A DNA stretch of 36,824 nt from an uncultured Streptococcus sp. (lineage in GTDB: Bacteria > Bacillota > Bacilli > Lactobacillales > Streptococcaceae): the NCBI RefSeq assembly GCF_938020365.1, contig NZ_CALIIB010000091.1, positions 1 to 36,824 on the forward strand, given 5' to 3'. Position 1 is the first letter of the stretch; every line of letters begins with the position of its first letter. The position numbers were made by a program, and so were the translations under genes. The notes under the pieces are model-generated. The model did not search any database and was not told the DNA's origin. It was given only the letters and a program-made list of their open reading frames with translations. Positions 7,724 through 17,003 of the stretch are shown here, piece by piece.

Positions 7724-9607
7724 TTACGTTGTGTAAATCGTTGACGCTGTAGCGATAGTATGCCACTGGTTGGCTGTTGTGGCTGCAAAGTTCTTGTCTC
7801 CATAAAAGTCATTGAAAGGCAAGATCTCTTGCTCTAATTCTTCTACAGAATCAAGCTGACCAGTCGTGTATTGCTGCAGGCGTTCCTGCGCCCGTTTGAT
7901 GCGCTTGAGCAAACCTCCAAAGCGGATATCAATGGTATCCAGTCCGAAAATTTTATTTTCTAGCTGCCATTGGCGACTGAATTGCTCGGCAAAGTCTTCT
8001 ACTTTTTGATAGAGCAAAGGCAAGTCTTTTTCAGCTAGTTCTGCCAAGCGAGCCTTGTCTCCTGCACGATAGGCTTCTTGAATGCCAGATGTGACGGCAA
8101 TTTTCAAGGCCAAGAGCGCATTCAACTGAGCCTGAGTCTCAAAGAGATAACTATATTCACCAGCTTTGTGGCTGACTTCTTGCAAGGACTGAGCAGCAGC
8201 TTCAAAATGCTGGCCGTCCTCTTCCGGTCGAATATGGCGTTCCAGCAAAGGACAGAGAATATCCTGATAGAGGATATAACGATTTGGATTGATACCGCTG
8301 AGGTTTTCTGGCAAACCTGGCAAGAGATTGGCCAAGTCTACTTTCATAAAATCATCAAAGACAAGGCCTGTGCTCACCAAGAAATGCTCGGCTAATTTTT
8401 CTAAATCATTTCGATAGGCCAATTCTGCCCAAATCTGTAGGGCAGGCAGGATTGAGAATTGAGAAGTTTCTCCACCGTTATCTCCCCAGCCAGTCACAAT
8501 CACTTCCTTGACTTGATTTTGGCGGCAGGCTTTATTGGCTTCAAGAGCTACCAAGCGACTGAAATGATTGTGCGGTGTAAAGCCAATCCACTTCCAAGCA
8601 CCGCCAGCAAAGGCAATGTCTTGACTGATTTTATGATGATTTTGGAAGTTACGGTTGTATTTTTCCTCGCTATCTTGATAGTAATCCCAGTAAACCAAGG
8701 TCACACGGTCTTTGAGCCGCTCTAGATAAACTCGAGTTTCCTCTGGGATTTCCACATCACGGTCATACTGGCCATCTGCTGACATGAGCTTGAAGAACAT
8801 ATCGCTCCACATCTGACAGTGGAAACCGTACTTATCAGCGATATCCAGCACGTGCTCAAGGTGTTGGCACATGAGGAGACTGCGGTTTTGAAAACCATGC
8901 TGAATCAAATAACGTCCGAGACCAACCAAGTGGGCTTCGTCCATCCCGATATTTATCTTACGTGTACGAAGCTGAGACATTGTCTTAAACATGCCTTCGA
9001 TAAGGTCGTAGACCTTTTCTTCCCCAATCAGTAAAATATCCTCCACATCTCGAAGTTCCTGCACTTCCTTGACCCCCCATTTGACAAAGGCTGACAAATG
9101 GGCCAAGGTCTGAATGCAAGGCACAAAGGTCAAATCAAAATCTGCGGCATAGGACTCAATCTCTTGCAATTCTGCAACAGTGTACCGCCCTCTGAAATAG
9201 CCAAAATAGGGCTGGTCTTCTATCTCATAGGTATCTTCCATGTAAAGTTCAAAAGTGGAATACCCCATCAAGGCCAAGACTTCAATCATTTTCTTAGCTG
9301 AGTTCAGATTCAAGACAGCGTTGCGAGAGCAGTCGGCCATATAGGCCAAGTCCTCATAGGCCGCCCTTTCCTCGATCTCCACTGCATCCTGCCCTTCTTT
9401 AAGGGCAGCAGATAAGAGGGCTAAAGCTCGATAGAGCTGATGAGGTTTATTATAGCTGACTTGATAACATCCCTGACGGCCTTCCACCTTGATTGATACG
9501 GCTGAGTTAGGAACAAGACTGACTTCAATCTCGCCTAAGTTCAAATATTTTTCTAAGCGAGCAAGAGCCTTTTCTTGCTTGCTTGATAATCCTACAAATG
9601 TGGCCAT
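7724..9607 (-). CDS. gcnA: GH20 beta-N-acetylglucosaminidase, GcnA type
   Basis: The 627-residue protein has no signal peptide, so it is cytoplasmic. Length and sequence match the GcnA group of oral streptococci. An N-terminal small domain (about 1-80) is followed by the GH20 barrel, with the conserved catalytic Asp-Glu pair D223-E224 in NIGMDEAHLVG. The C-terminal 200 residues are helical. It removes terminal beta-linked GlcNAc from imported glycans. Its ATG lies inside the ROK kinase gene (16-base overlap), with the ribosome site AGGAGG inside that gene, so the two are coupled. Pneumococcus has the same neighbours (GH20, ROK, GH38, GH125, GH92, GH29). Confidence 0.9.
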   Translation of the reverse strand: MATFVGLSSKQEKALARLEKYLNLGEIEVSLVPNSAVSIKVEGRQGCYQVSYNKPHQLYRALALLSAALKEGQDAVEIEERAAYEDLAYMADCSRNAVLNLNSAKKMIEVLALMGYSTFELYMEDTYEIEDQPYFGYFRGRYTVAELQEIESYAADFDLTFVPCIQTLAHLSAFVKWGVKEVQELRDVEDILLIGEEKVYDLIEGMFKTMSQLRTRKINIGMDEAHLVGLGRYLIQHGFQNRSLLMCQHLEHVLDIADKYGFHCQMWSDMFFKLMSADGQYDRDVEIPEETRVYLERLKDRVTLVYWDYYQDSEEKYNRNFQNHHKISQDIAFAGGAWKWIGFTPHNHFSRLVALEANKACRQNQVKEVIVTGWGDNGGETSQFSILPALQIWAELAYRNDLEKLAEHFLVSTGLVFDDFMKVDLANLLPGLPENLSGINPNRYILYQDILCPLLERHIRPEEDGQHFEAAAQSLQEVSHKAGEYSYLFETQAQLNALLALKIAVTSGIQEAYRAGDKARLAELAEKDLPLLYQKVEDFAEQFSRQWQLENKIFGLDTIDIRFGGLLKRIKRAQERLQQYTTGQLDSVEELEQEILPFNDFYGDKNFAATTANQWHTIATASTIYTT

Positions 9608-10470
9608 CGGCCTTCCTCCTGTAACCAGTTTACTAAAGCGCCATAAAGATTAGCCTCCCCCTTGTAGGTACATGCTAAAATTTCTGGTGCCACCGAATAC
9701 TCTTCATAACGTTCAACATAATAAGCAATCGCTAAGCGGACACCTTGGATGAAGTCTGGATTTTGGCTAATGGAGCCGCCCAGACTAATCACATCTGGAT
9801 CGATGAGATACTGGATATTGAGCAAACCTTGTGCAAGATTGCGGTTCATCCGCTCGATAGCTTCTTGACAAAGGGCATTTCCTGCCGCAGCCTCTTGGTA
9901 AATCTTGCGGCCATCCCAGTCTACCTGCCCTGATTTTTCAACCACGTAAGCTACCATGTTGCCAGTTGAGGCTAGTTGCGACCAGTTATTGAGTTTTTCA
10001 GCAGGTGCTAGGGTTGTCATATAGCCAAACTCCCCACCCAAACTGTGGCGACCGCGATGAAGCTTGCCATTGATAATCATAGCTCCACCAATCCCAGTGC
10101 CAATGACCACGCAGGCTGCATTTTCCAGCTCTGGATGGGCCAGAAGTTCACTCAAACCAACACAGTTGGCATCATTTTCTAGACGGACTGGCAAACCATA
10201 AGAAGCCAGCTTATCATACCAAGAAAAACCGTGAATATAAGGAACAGCGCTAATCCCACCAATGACTCCTGTCTCTCGGTCAACCGCCCCAGGCACACTC
10301 ATGGCAATGCCCTGGTAATCCCGCTTGGAAAGACAAGAATCCAGCCAAGCTAGCAAGGCATCTAAATTGTCTGGCGTAACAATGTCTTGCTTTTCCAGTA
10401 TCTCTCCTTCTTTGGACATAGCCGCAAACTTGATACCTGTACCGCCTATGTCAATTGTTGCAATAAGCAT
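9592..10470 (-). CDS. ROK-family sugar kinase
   Basis: A 292-residue ROK protein with the N-terminal phosphate-binding motif DIGGTGIK (7-14), the ENDANCVGLSE segment with the likely base Asp, and the glycine-rich VIGTGIGGAMIINGKLHRG followed by GEFG. The cysteine-rich CxCGxxGC zinc motif of many ROK kinases and regulators is absent, and there is no helix-turn-helix, so it is an enzyme rather than a repressor. The likely job is phosphorylating a monosaccharide released by the neighbouring glycosidases, such as mannose or GlcNAc; the exact substrate cannot be read from the sequence. It overlaps the start of the GH20 gene. Confidence 0.85.
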   Translation of the reverse strand: MLIATIDIGGTGIKFAAMSKEGEILEKQDIVTPDNLDALLAWLDSCLSKRDYQGIAMSVPGAVDRETGVIGGISAVPYIHGFSWYDKLASYGLPVRLENDANCVGLSELLAHPELENAACVVIGTGIGGAMIINGKLHRGRHSLGGEFGYMTTLAPAEKLNNWSQLASTGNMVAYVVEKSGQVDWDGRKIYQEAAAGNALCQEAIERMNRNLAQGLLNIQYLIDPDVISLGGSISQNPDFIQGVRLAIAYYVERYEEYSVAPEILACTYKGEANLYGALVNWLQEEGRWPHL

Positions 10471-10511
10471 TTCTTCTCCTTTCTCTGTTTTTTAGAACTT
10501 AAAAGGCAATA

Positions 10512-10551
10512 GGGCAAGGAACTAAATGTTCAATTATTTAGTCCATTGCCC
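10512..10551 (-). terminator. Intergenic hairpin between GH38 and ROK genes
   Basis: Near-perfect arms: GGGCAAGGAACTAAAT (10512-10527) against ATTTAGTCCATTGCCC (10536-10551), with an 8-base loop. On the minus strand it is followed by TTGCCTTTTAAG, a poor T-tract. It may be a partial terminator or an RNA-processing/stability element that lowers ROK-GH20 expression relative to GH38, or protects the upstream mRNA end. Confidence 0.6.
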
Positions 10552-10564
10552 TAGCCTCCTCTTT

Positions 10565-13204
10565 TTAATCGTTTTTCAAGAGCTCTGTGCGAATTTCCTG
10601 TGGTCCTAAGATTCCATCCTTTTCTGGAAGCACTTCTTCCAAAAGGTTGACTAGAGTTTGGGAACCAGTTGTCACTTCTTGCTCCTCTTGGGTCATATTG
10701 TAGTAACGAAGTACGATTCCTGACTCGTCTTCCGCCACTTTAAGGACTGTCGGGCAGATTTCTGCTAGGTTCAAAGCAGGGTGATCCAAGGCTTGTCCAG
10801 CCGTTGCAATACTTCCTTCTTGTTTGGAAATTTGCAGAGCTGTCAACGGTGTTTGGAAGGCTTTGGCCCGACGGTAAGCAGCAAATCGCTCTTGCGGTTG
10901 GTGGCATTCTACCGTGTACTCGACTTGGAAGTCACGCAAGCACTGCGCTTCTGGTGTAGGGAAGTAGCCCCAGTCGCCCAGCTCACCAGTTGCCCGCAGA
11001 ATCGTTACAGCAATCGTGTCATCACCTAAAATCTCGTATTCATTTAGACCTTTATTAGCAACTGTGACTGCTTTTTGGTCATCATAAAGACTGACGAAGG
11101 CTTGCTGGTGCTGTGGATTTTCTGGATTTTCCCATGAAGCAGCTGGTTGGTTGTTGCGGCGAACCACTTCGTAAATGCTGTCTGAATCGTTGGTTTTACT
11201 GCTATTGTGAGTTCTGACGAGAACACGGATGCGGTGATCCTTAGCAGTATTGGTAAAGCGAGTCTTAAAGCGCAATTGTGGGCTGTCCGCAAAAACCGTT
11301 AACTCAGTTGTCAAGACCATAGTTGTCAATTCTGACGAACGGCCTGCTGAGCGCTTCATAAACTCAACGATGCCCTTTTGTTCTTGATCCAACAGTTCAT
11401 CTGCACTTACTGGCAAGGTCAATTCATGGTTTAATTCCACCTTGGCATAGCGGGCATTGTTTTCTAACACCTTAACGCCAACCAGTTTGGCATAGATTGG
11501 CTCTGTATTTTTTGGCTGGAAGTAGATATACTCATTTCCAATATCGCCCCGATCTTCAAAGCGGAGGAAGTCTTCATAGGCTTCATGGGTCGTCTTATCA
11601 TAGACGGTCAAGTCTTCATCAAAGCTGATAGTCACAAATGGAGTGTCAATTACGCCATTGCGGTAGAGCCCTTCATGCTCTTCTTTTGCACCAGGAAGCA
11701 ATTGGAAGGTTTTCCAAGCCAGAGGGGCTAGATGAATCGGCAACGTCACGCGCAACTGACGAGCGATATAAGCCTGACGGAAGCGGTCTTTTGGAAGATC
11801 ATATTGGAAATTAGCTCCCAAATCCTCAATTTTGGCTTCAACATAACGACCATCCAAATCCTTCACAATCAAGTCTGGAATCGGCAATTCTGCCATTCTA
11901 CGATAGGCTTCTGTCGGATACGCTTCCTTGAAATCACAGGTCGCAAAGGTCACATCTACAGAAACGGTATCGATCTTATCATGGAGCCCAGTATTGACAA
12001 CGGTGAAGAGTAGGTCACTCTCAGCTTGGCGGCTATCCAGCTTTTGCTTCCATTCTTCCAGCAGGTTGCCTTTGACAAATTCGCCCACTTGATTGACCTT
12101 GGCGAAGCGGATCTCCATTTCGCGGTGAACTTCGTCGACACTGCAGCCACAAATACTGTCGTGTGGAGCATTTTGCAAGAGGGTCTTCCAAGCATAAGTC
12201 AGCTGGTCTTTGTGATTGTGACCGCTTGTGATAACAGTCAGCGGCTCAACCACCTGCTCTAGCAAGTTACTGTTTTCTTGGAAAGCCTGCTTCAGATAGA
12301 TGCGGGCTGAAGAAGTATTAGCCAAGGTGTACCAACCATCCGTTTCTTGGCTGGTCAATTCGCCTTGAACTGTTGACAGTTCCTCAGGCAGGGCCGCTTC
12401 CACAGCTTGCATATAGTCATCAAAAGAGCTGTGGACAAAGTTGATTTCTGGATAAAGCTCATTGGCTACTCGGATGGCTTGGCTAAGGTCACGCTGAACT
12501 GGCTGGTGGTCACAGCCGTTCATCATCAGCCATTGATTGGTAGAAGCATAGCTCTTCACATCAGCCAGCTTCTGCTCCCAGAAAACTCTCGCTTCTTCTG
12601 GATCTACTGGAATTTCATTCCCATTGCTGTACCAATTGGCAAAGAGGATGCCTAGAACTTTACTGCCATCGGCACCTTGCCAGTACATTTCAGAGTACTG
12701 AGAAGTGAACTGTTCGTCCTCTAAGACTTGGTTGTCAAAACCAATCGGCTTAACCCCACGGCCGAAAGCAGCTATATGAATGCCTGATTGCTGCAAAAGC
12801 TGAGGCGCTTGTCCCATATTTCCAAAAGTATCAGGGAAATAACCAATCTGAGTGGACTTGCCCCATTTCTTGCACTCCTGCTGACCAATCAAGGTATTGC
12901 GGACATTGGCTTCGCTAGAAATCAAATAATCATCCTGCAAGATATAGAAAGGCCCGATCTTCAGCTTGCCTTCATCAATGTAGCGCTGCAGTTTGTCACG
13001 ATTTTCCGGACGGATTTCCAAATAATCATCCAAAACAATGGTTTGCCCGTCTAGGTGGAAGCTTTTGAATTCTGGATCATTTTCAAACAAATCAAAGAGA
13101 TTGTCAAAAAGCTCGACCAGCTGCATACGGTGGGATTCAAAGGGGAGATACCATTCGCGATCCCAGTGGCTGTGAGAAATGATATGTACAGTAATATTTT
13201 CCAT
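10565..13204 (-). CDS. GH38 alpha-mannosidase
   Basis: The 879-residue protein has no signal peptide and is a bacterial MngB-like GH38 enzyme. Zinc-site residues appear in HSHWDREW (H11, H13, D15) and the nucleophile is D125 in GYFPDTFGNMGQ; another zinc-site segment is NGCDHQP. Middle and C-terminal beta domains of the family complete the length. Streptococcal relatives cleave alpha-1,3-mannose linkages of N-glycans. It follows the GH125 gene by 23 bases and is cotranscribed with it. ATG at 13204 has AGAGGAACAAAA upstream, a moderate ribosome site. Confidence 0.93.
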   Translation of the reverse strand: MENITVHIISHSHWDREWYLPFESHRMQLVELFDNLFDLFENDPEFKSFHLDGQTIVLDDYLEIRPENRDKLQRYIDEGKLKIGPFYILQDDYLISSEANVRNTLIGQQECKKWGKSTQIGYFPDTFGNMGQAPQLLQQSGIHIAAFGRGVKPIGFDNQVLEDEQFTSQYSEMYWQGADGSKVLGILFANWYSNGNEIPVDPEEARVFWEQKLADVKSYASTNQWLMMNGCDHQPVQRDLSQAIRVANELYPEINFVHSSFDDYMQAVEAALPEELSTVQGELTSQETDGWYTLANTSSARIYLKQAFQENSNLLEQVVEPLTVITSGHNHKDQLTYAWKTLLQNAPHDSICGCSVDEVHREMEIRFAKVNQVGEFVKGNLLEEWKQKLDSRQAESDLLFTVVNTGLHDKIDTVSVDVTFATCDFKEAYPTEAYRRMAELPIPDLIVKDLDGRYVEAKIEDLGANFQYDLPKDRFRQAYIARQLRVTLPIHLAPLAWKTFQLLPGAKEEHEGLYRNGVIDTPFVTISFDEDLTVYDKTTHEAYEDFLRFEDRGDIGNEYIYFQPKNTEPIYAKLVGVKVLENNARYAKVELNHELTLPVSADELLDQEQKGIVEFMKRSAGRSSELTTMVLTTELTVFADSPQLRFKTRFTNTAKDHRIRVLVRTHNSSKTNDSDSIYEVVRRNNQPAASWENPENPQHQQAFVSLYDDQKAVTVANKGLNEYEILGDDTIAVTILRATGELGDWGYFPTPEAQCLRDFQVEYTVECHQPQERFAAYRRAKAFQTPLTALQISKQEGSIATAGQALDHPALNLAEICPTVLKVAEDESGIVLRYYNMTQEEQEVTTGSQTLVNLLEEVLPEKDGILGPQEIRTELLKND

Positions 13205-13227
13205 TTTTGTTCCTCTACTTGTTAATT

Positions 13228-14517
13228 CTATACCTCAATTTTTAAATCATAATAATCTAATACCAGTTCGCAGAACATCATGTTGGCCCAGCTGAACCAT
13301 TCGCGAGAATACTTGGTTGGATCGTCCACATGGAAGCTTTCATGCATAACACCTGTACCACCATCGCAGGCCACGAGCAAGTCCAAAATTCGACGTTTTT
13401 CTTCCTTATCGTGCGTGGTCAATCCTTGAATGGATAGGGCAATCGGCCAAATATAGCGGTAGAAGGTATGCGAACTACCAAGTCCCGCAGCATATTTACC
13501 CTCGTAATAGTAAGGATTCTCTGGGCTCAGAATGGTGCGGCGTGTCGCTTGGTAGACTTCGTCATCAATTGAGCAAAAGCCTAGATATGGCGCTGCTAAA
13601 AGACTTGGTACATTCGGATCGTCCATGATGCTGGCATTCCCCAAACCGTCTACCTCAAAAGCGTAAATCTTTTCACCCTTGGCATTTTGGGTGTAGGCGT
13701 AGTTTTCAATTCCTTCCTTGATTTCCTTTTGCAGACGCTGCGCATGCGGAACGATCTCCTCAGCACCCTCCAAGTTCAATTTTTCAAAGATTTCTGCCAC
13801 ATAGCCCAAGACAACCGTTGCAAACATATTAGACGGTACCAGATAGCTGTAAATACAAGCATCATCACTCGGACGAAAGGCTGACCAAGTCATGCCTGTC
13901 ACTGCAAAGTCAGGACCTTTCCCATCATTAACCAAGGTATCTTCCTTGCGATCTGTATCACGGACAAAGCGATAAGAAGACTGGTTGTGGTCCTGCTCGA
14001 TCGTCCAAACTCGTAGAATTTCTTTAACACCAGCAACAAAGGTAGCGTCTAAATGGCTCGTTTCTCCAGTCTCTTTCCACAAGAGATATGCCAGCTGCAG
14101 AGGATAGCAGAGAGAGTCCACTTCGTACTTGCGCTCCCAAATCCAACCAGACAAGTCTGTATGGTCTGTCTCATGGTGACCGTTCCAGTTGTCAGCGATA
14201 TTAAAGGCATTGGCATAAGGATCTTTGAGAATCATCGTCATCTGACGTTTAACCAAGCCAGCAATTGTTTGACGAATTTTTGGATCTTGCTTAGCTACAA
14301 AGAGGTAGGGCTTGAGCTGAGCAGTCGAATCCCGTAGCCACATAGCTGGAATATCGCCTGTCAAGACAAAAGTAGATCCATCTTCTAAAATTTCGACCGT
14401 GTTGTCCAAGGTATCCGTATAGCAACGCTCAAAAACAGAGACCCAAGTCGGATGATCTTGAGCTAACTGGGCGATAGACTCCAACCATTTCCCAACAATT
14501 TCTTTAGAATAAACCAT
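13228..14517 (-). CDS. GH125 exo-alpha-1,6-mannosidase
   Basis: A 429-residue cytoplasmic protein matching GH125, a family defined from pneumococcal and clostridial alpha-1,6-mannosidases. Conserved segments include GDIPAMWLRDSTAQ (54-67), the RPSDDA motif (215-220) that holds the general acid Asp, and MHESFHVDDP near residue 395 with the general base Glu. It trims alpha-1,6-mannose from N-glycan cores. It is first in the GH125-GH38-ROK-GH20 operon. The ATG at 14517 follows AAGGAG. Confidence 0.93.
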   Translation of the reverse strand: MVYSKEIVGKWLESIAQLAQDHPTWVSVFERCYTDTLDNTVEILEDGSTFVLTGDIPAMWLRDSTAQLKPYLFVAKQDPKIRQTIAGLVKRQMTMILKDPYANAFNIADNWNGHHETDHTDLSGWIWERKYEVDSLCYPLQLAYLLWKETGETSHLDATFVAGVKEILRVWTIEQDHNQSSYRFVRDTDRKEDTLVNDGKGPDFAVTGMTWSAFRPSDDACIYSYLVPSNMFATVVLGYVAEIFEKLNLEGAEEIVPHAQRLQKEIKEGIENYAYTQNAKGEKIYAFEVDGLGNASIMDDPNVPSLLAAPYLGFCSIDDEVYQATRRTILSPENPYYYEGKYAAGLGSSHTFYRYIWPIALSIQGLTTHDKEEKRRILDLLVACDGGTGVMHESFHVDDPTKYSREWFSWANMMFCELVLDYYDLKIEV

Positions 14518-14532
14518 ATTCCTTCTCCTTTT

Positions 14533-14559
14533 TCATACTCGTTTACATTCTCTAGTATA
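14533..14559 (-). promoter_or_regulatory. Promoter and weak cre-like site for the mannosidase operon
   Basis: On the minus strand TATACT (14554-14559) is a plausible -10 in front of the GH125 gene. Downstream, 14533-14548 contains TGTAAACG, half of a cre site, but the other half departs from consensus at three positions. CcpA binding here is only suggested. Confidence 0.35.
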
Positions 14560-14620
14560 GGCTAAACAGTTTTTAAAATATATACACAAACTAAAGGCCT
14601 TTCGATAATATATTTTTGCC

Positions 14621-14651
14621 TTGGCCGCTGCTTCCTGATCCATGTTATAAT
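14621..14651 (+). promoter_or_regulatory. Promoter of the GH92 gene
   Basis: Extended -10 TGTTATAAT ends at 14651; TTGGCC (14621-14626) with a 19-base spacer is a possible -35. It diverges from the GH125 operon promoter, so the two mannosidase transcripts share a 170-base control region. Confidence 0.6.
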
Positions 14652-14686
14652 CAAGACAAAGCAAGCTGGATCGAAGGAGTTTTTCC

Positions 14687-16807
14687 ATGAAAACAATACT
14701 AGAAACGATTGATACCCGCTATGGAACGGACAATTATCATAGCTTTTCCCACGGCAATACCCTGCCCTATACAGGGGCACCATTCGGCATGAATTATTTC
14801 GTCCCTCAGAGCAGCCATACAGATGGCTCTTGGTTCTTTAAACCGGACTTGCCCATCTTCCAAGGCATTCGTCTGACCCACCAGCCCAGTCCTTGGATCG
14901 GTGATTTCTCTTGGCTCCTGCTCACGCCTGTCACCGAAAAGATAAGCAAGCCTGATATCTATCATCGTCAGTCGTCCTACCGACCGGACAAGAGTATTTT
15001 TCAGCCACATTATTTGAAAGTTCACTCCAACCGTTATCAAGTCAGCACGGAACTGACTCCGACTACTTATGGAGCATGCTTCCGCCTCACAAGCCAAAGG
15101 GCCCAACCTATCAGTCTTATCCTGCACAGTGGGGCTCAGGCTCATTTTCGGATGCTGGATGCTTACACGCTTATAGGTAATTTAAAAGAAGAAACCAATC
15201 CAGCCAAGCAGCCTCTGACCATGCATGTCTGCCTGCGTTTTGACCAGCCTATTCAGGCCAGCCATGCACTTGGAGAGGACTTGGTGCTAGACTTTGAACA
15301 AGGAAAGCTGCAATTCGCCCTAGCCACTTCCTTTATCTCGGAAGAGCAAGCCATGACGAATCTGCCCCAAGCTGACTTTGATGCGGTGAAAGAGCAGACC
15401 AAGCAAGCCTGGGAAAGCTATCTCCACCGATTTGATGTTGTGGAGCAGGGTAAGGCTGACCGCCGCATATTCGACCAGACTCTTTACCGCCTTTTCCTCT
15501 TTCCTCAGACCTTTTATGAAATCACTCCTGAAGGAAAAGAAATTCATTGGGACTTTAGCCATCAGACTGTCCAGTCTGGCAAATTCTATACTAATATTGG
15601 ATTTTGGGATGGTTTTCGTACCAATTTTCCGCTGCTAGCTCTTATCGCACCCGACACCTATCATGACTTTCTCCAAGGATTTCTGAATTTCTACAAAGAA
15701 ACGGGCTATCTACCCAAGTGGCTGGCTCCCGATGAACGGGGCATGATGCCAGGAACCTTGATTGACGGTGTGATTGCGGACGCCGCTGCGAAAGATCTCA
15801 TTCCTGACCTAGAAGAGGAATTGTTCCAAGCCATGCTGGACACAGCAGAGAAAGAAGATCCTTCCAAACGTTACGGCCGACACGGGGCTAGCGACTACCA
15901 AGCCTTGGGCTACCTGCCAGCAGATTATCATGAAAGCGTCAGCCATACACTGGACTATAGCTATAGCGACTTTTGCATTGCCAGCCTAGCCAGCAAACTC
16001 CAAGAGAAGCAAGTGCCCCAGCGATATAGCCAGCAGGCGCTTCATTACCAAAACCTTTTCGATTCAGAAACTGGCTATATGCGGGCCAAAGACCGACAAG
16101 GGCAATTTCGAGCTGACTTCTCTCCTTACAGCTGGGGACGAGATTACGCAGAATGCTCTGCTATTCAAAATACGCTCAGCGTCTTTCATAATATCGAAGG
16201 CTTGAAAGAGCTCATGGGCGGTGAGGCAGCCTTTACCGATTATCTGACTAGGCTCTGTCAGGACCAGCCCTATTTTGATGTCACAGGCTACGGCTACGAA
16301 ATTCACGAAATAAGCGAGATGGCGAATGCCCACTTTGGCCAGCTAGCCATTTCCAATCAACCTAGTTTCCATATTCCTTATCTTTTCCGCTATAGTGGCA
16401 GACCAGAATACACCAGTCTCCTAATCAAAAGCTTGAGAGAAGAGGCTTTTCAGGCTGGTTGGCAGGCTTTTCAGGCTGGTTGGCAGGCTTTTCCTGGTGA
16501 CGAAGACAATGGCAGTCTTTCTGCTTGGTATATCTGGAGCGTCTTGGGCCTCTATCCGACTTGCCCCGGCAAGCCTCACTATGACTTAGGCATTCCTCTC
16601 TTTGACCATCTGCGCCTCTATCTGCCACAAAGTCAAAAATGGCTTGATATATACGCCCATGATAACTACCCCCACTTCCAGTTTGTGACAAAGACAGACT
16701 TAGACGGACGAAGCCAGCAGCGAATTTCCCATGTGGACTTACTGACTTCTGACAGGCTGGACTTCTACCTGTCTTGGCTGCCAAATTTATCTTCTACCCA
16801 CGTATAA
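14687..16807 (+). CDS. GH92 alpha-1,2-mannosidase with internal tandem duplication
   Basis: The 706-residue cytoplasmic protein matches GH92, calcium-dependent exo-alpha-mannosidases acting mostly on alpha-1,2 links. Family segments include FWDGFRTNFPLL (about 306-317), the DYSYSDFCIA region, EISEMANAHFGQ near 543-554 and the catalytic GDEDNGSLSAWY (604-615). Immediately before the last, AFQAGWQ occurs twice in a row (587-593 and 594-600), encoded by a 21-base tandem repeat at 16444-16485. Without one copy the protein would be 699 residues. The ATG follows AAGGAG. It is alone on the plus strand and convergent with the GH29 gene. Confidence 0.92.
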   Translation: MKTILETIDTRYGTDNYHSFSHGNTLPYTGAPFGMNYFVPQSSHTDGSWFFKPDLPIFQGIRLTHQPSPWIGDFSWLLLTPVTEKISKPDIYHRQSSYRPDKSIFQPHYLKVHSNRYQVSTELTPTTYGACFRLTSQRAQPISLILHSGAQAHFRMLDAYTLIGNLKEETNPAKQPLTMHVCLRFDQPIQASHALGEDLVLDFEQGKLQFALATSFISEEQAMTNLPQADFDAVKEQTKQAWESYLHRFDVVEQGKADRRIFDQTLYRLFLFPQTFYEITPEGKEIHWDFSHQTVQSGKFYTNIGFWDGFRTNFPLLALIAPDTYHDFLQGFLNFYKETGYLPKWLAPDERGMMPGTLIDGVIADAAAKDLIPDLEEELFQAMLDTAEKEDPSKRYGRHGASDYQALGYLPADYHESVSHTLDYSYSDFCIASLASKLQEKQVPQRYSQQALHYQNLFDSETGYMRAKDRQGQFRADFSPYSWGRDYAECSAIQNTLSVFHNIEGLKELMGGEAAFTDYLTRLCQDQPYFDVTGYGYEIHEISEMANAHFGQLAISNQPSFHIPYLFRYSGRPEYTSLLIKSLREEAFQAGWQAFQAGWQAFPGDEDNGSLSAWYIWSVLGLYPTCPGKPHYDLGIPLFDHLRLYLPQSQKWLDIYAHDNYPHFQFVTKTDLDGRSQQRISHVDLLTSDRLDFYLSWLPNLSSTHV
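16444..16493 (+). repeat. 21-bp tandem repeat, 2.4 copies, inside GH92
   Basis: Two exact 21-base units (16444-16464 and 16465-16485, starting GGCTTTTCAGGCTGG) are followed by the first 8 bases of a third. The unit length is a multiple of three, so copy-number change keeps the frame and adds or removes seven residues (AFQAGWQ) just before the active-site motif. Confidence 0.95.
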
Positions 16808-16817
16808 AAACAGCAAA

Positions 16818-16990
16818 AGAGGCTGGGACAAAAGTCCTAGCCTCTCAATTGTCTTTGGATTGTCGAGCAAGACGCAGTGGTTGAGTGGGCTCTACTACGC
16901 TGATTTCATCAGCTTTTACAGCCCTACTCAACTGTGCGGAGGTGGGACATCGAAATCGAATTCTAACGAATTACCGATTTCTGTCCCACT
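16818..16990. repeat. Structured intergenic element of three stem-loops
   Basis: Three hairpins lie in a row between the convergent GH92 and GH29 genes. Hairpin A: AGAGGCTGGGAC (16818-16829) with GTCCTAGCCTCT (16834-16845). Hairpin B spans 16873-16938: CGCAG...CTGTGCG outside, TTGAGTGGGCT against AGCCCTACTCAA inside, and GCTGAT-TTC-ATCAGC at the tip. Hairpin C: GTGGGACA (16942-16949) with TGTCCCAC (16982-16989), enclosing AAATCG/CGATTT and AATTC-TAAC-GAATT. Hairpin A read on the minus strand is followed by a T-rich tract and could act as a terminator for GH29. I recall similar sequence recurring between genes in sanguinis-group genomes, but only this copy is in the window. Confidence 0.7.
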
Positions 16991-17003
16991 CTCTTTTCTC
17001 ATT

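Noticed and set aside
16425..16784. 119-residue minus-strand frame with a repeated NQPEKPA motif
   Set aside because: The repeat is only the reverse reading of the GH92 tandem duplication; no start signals.
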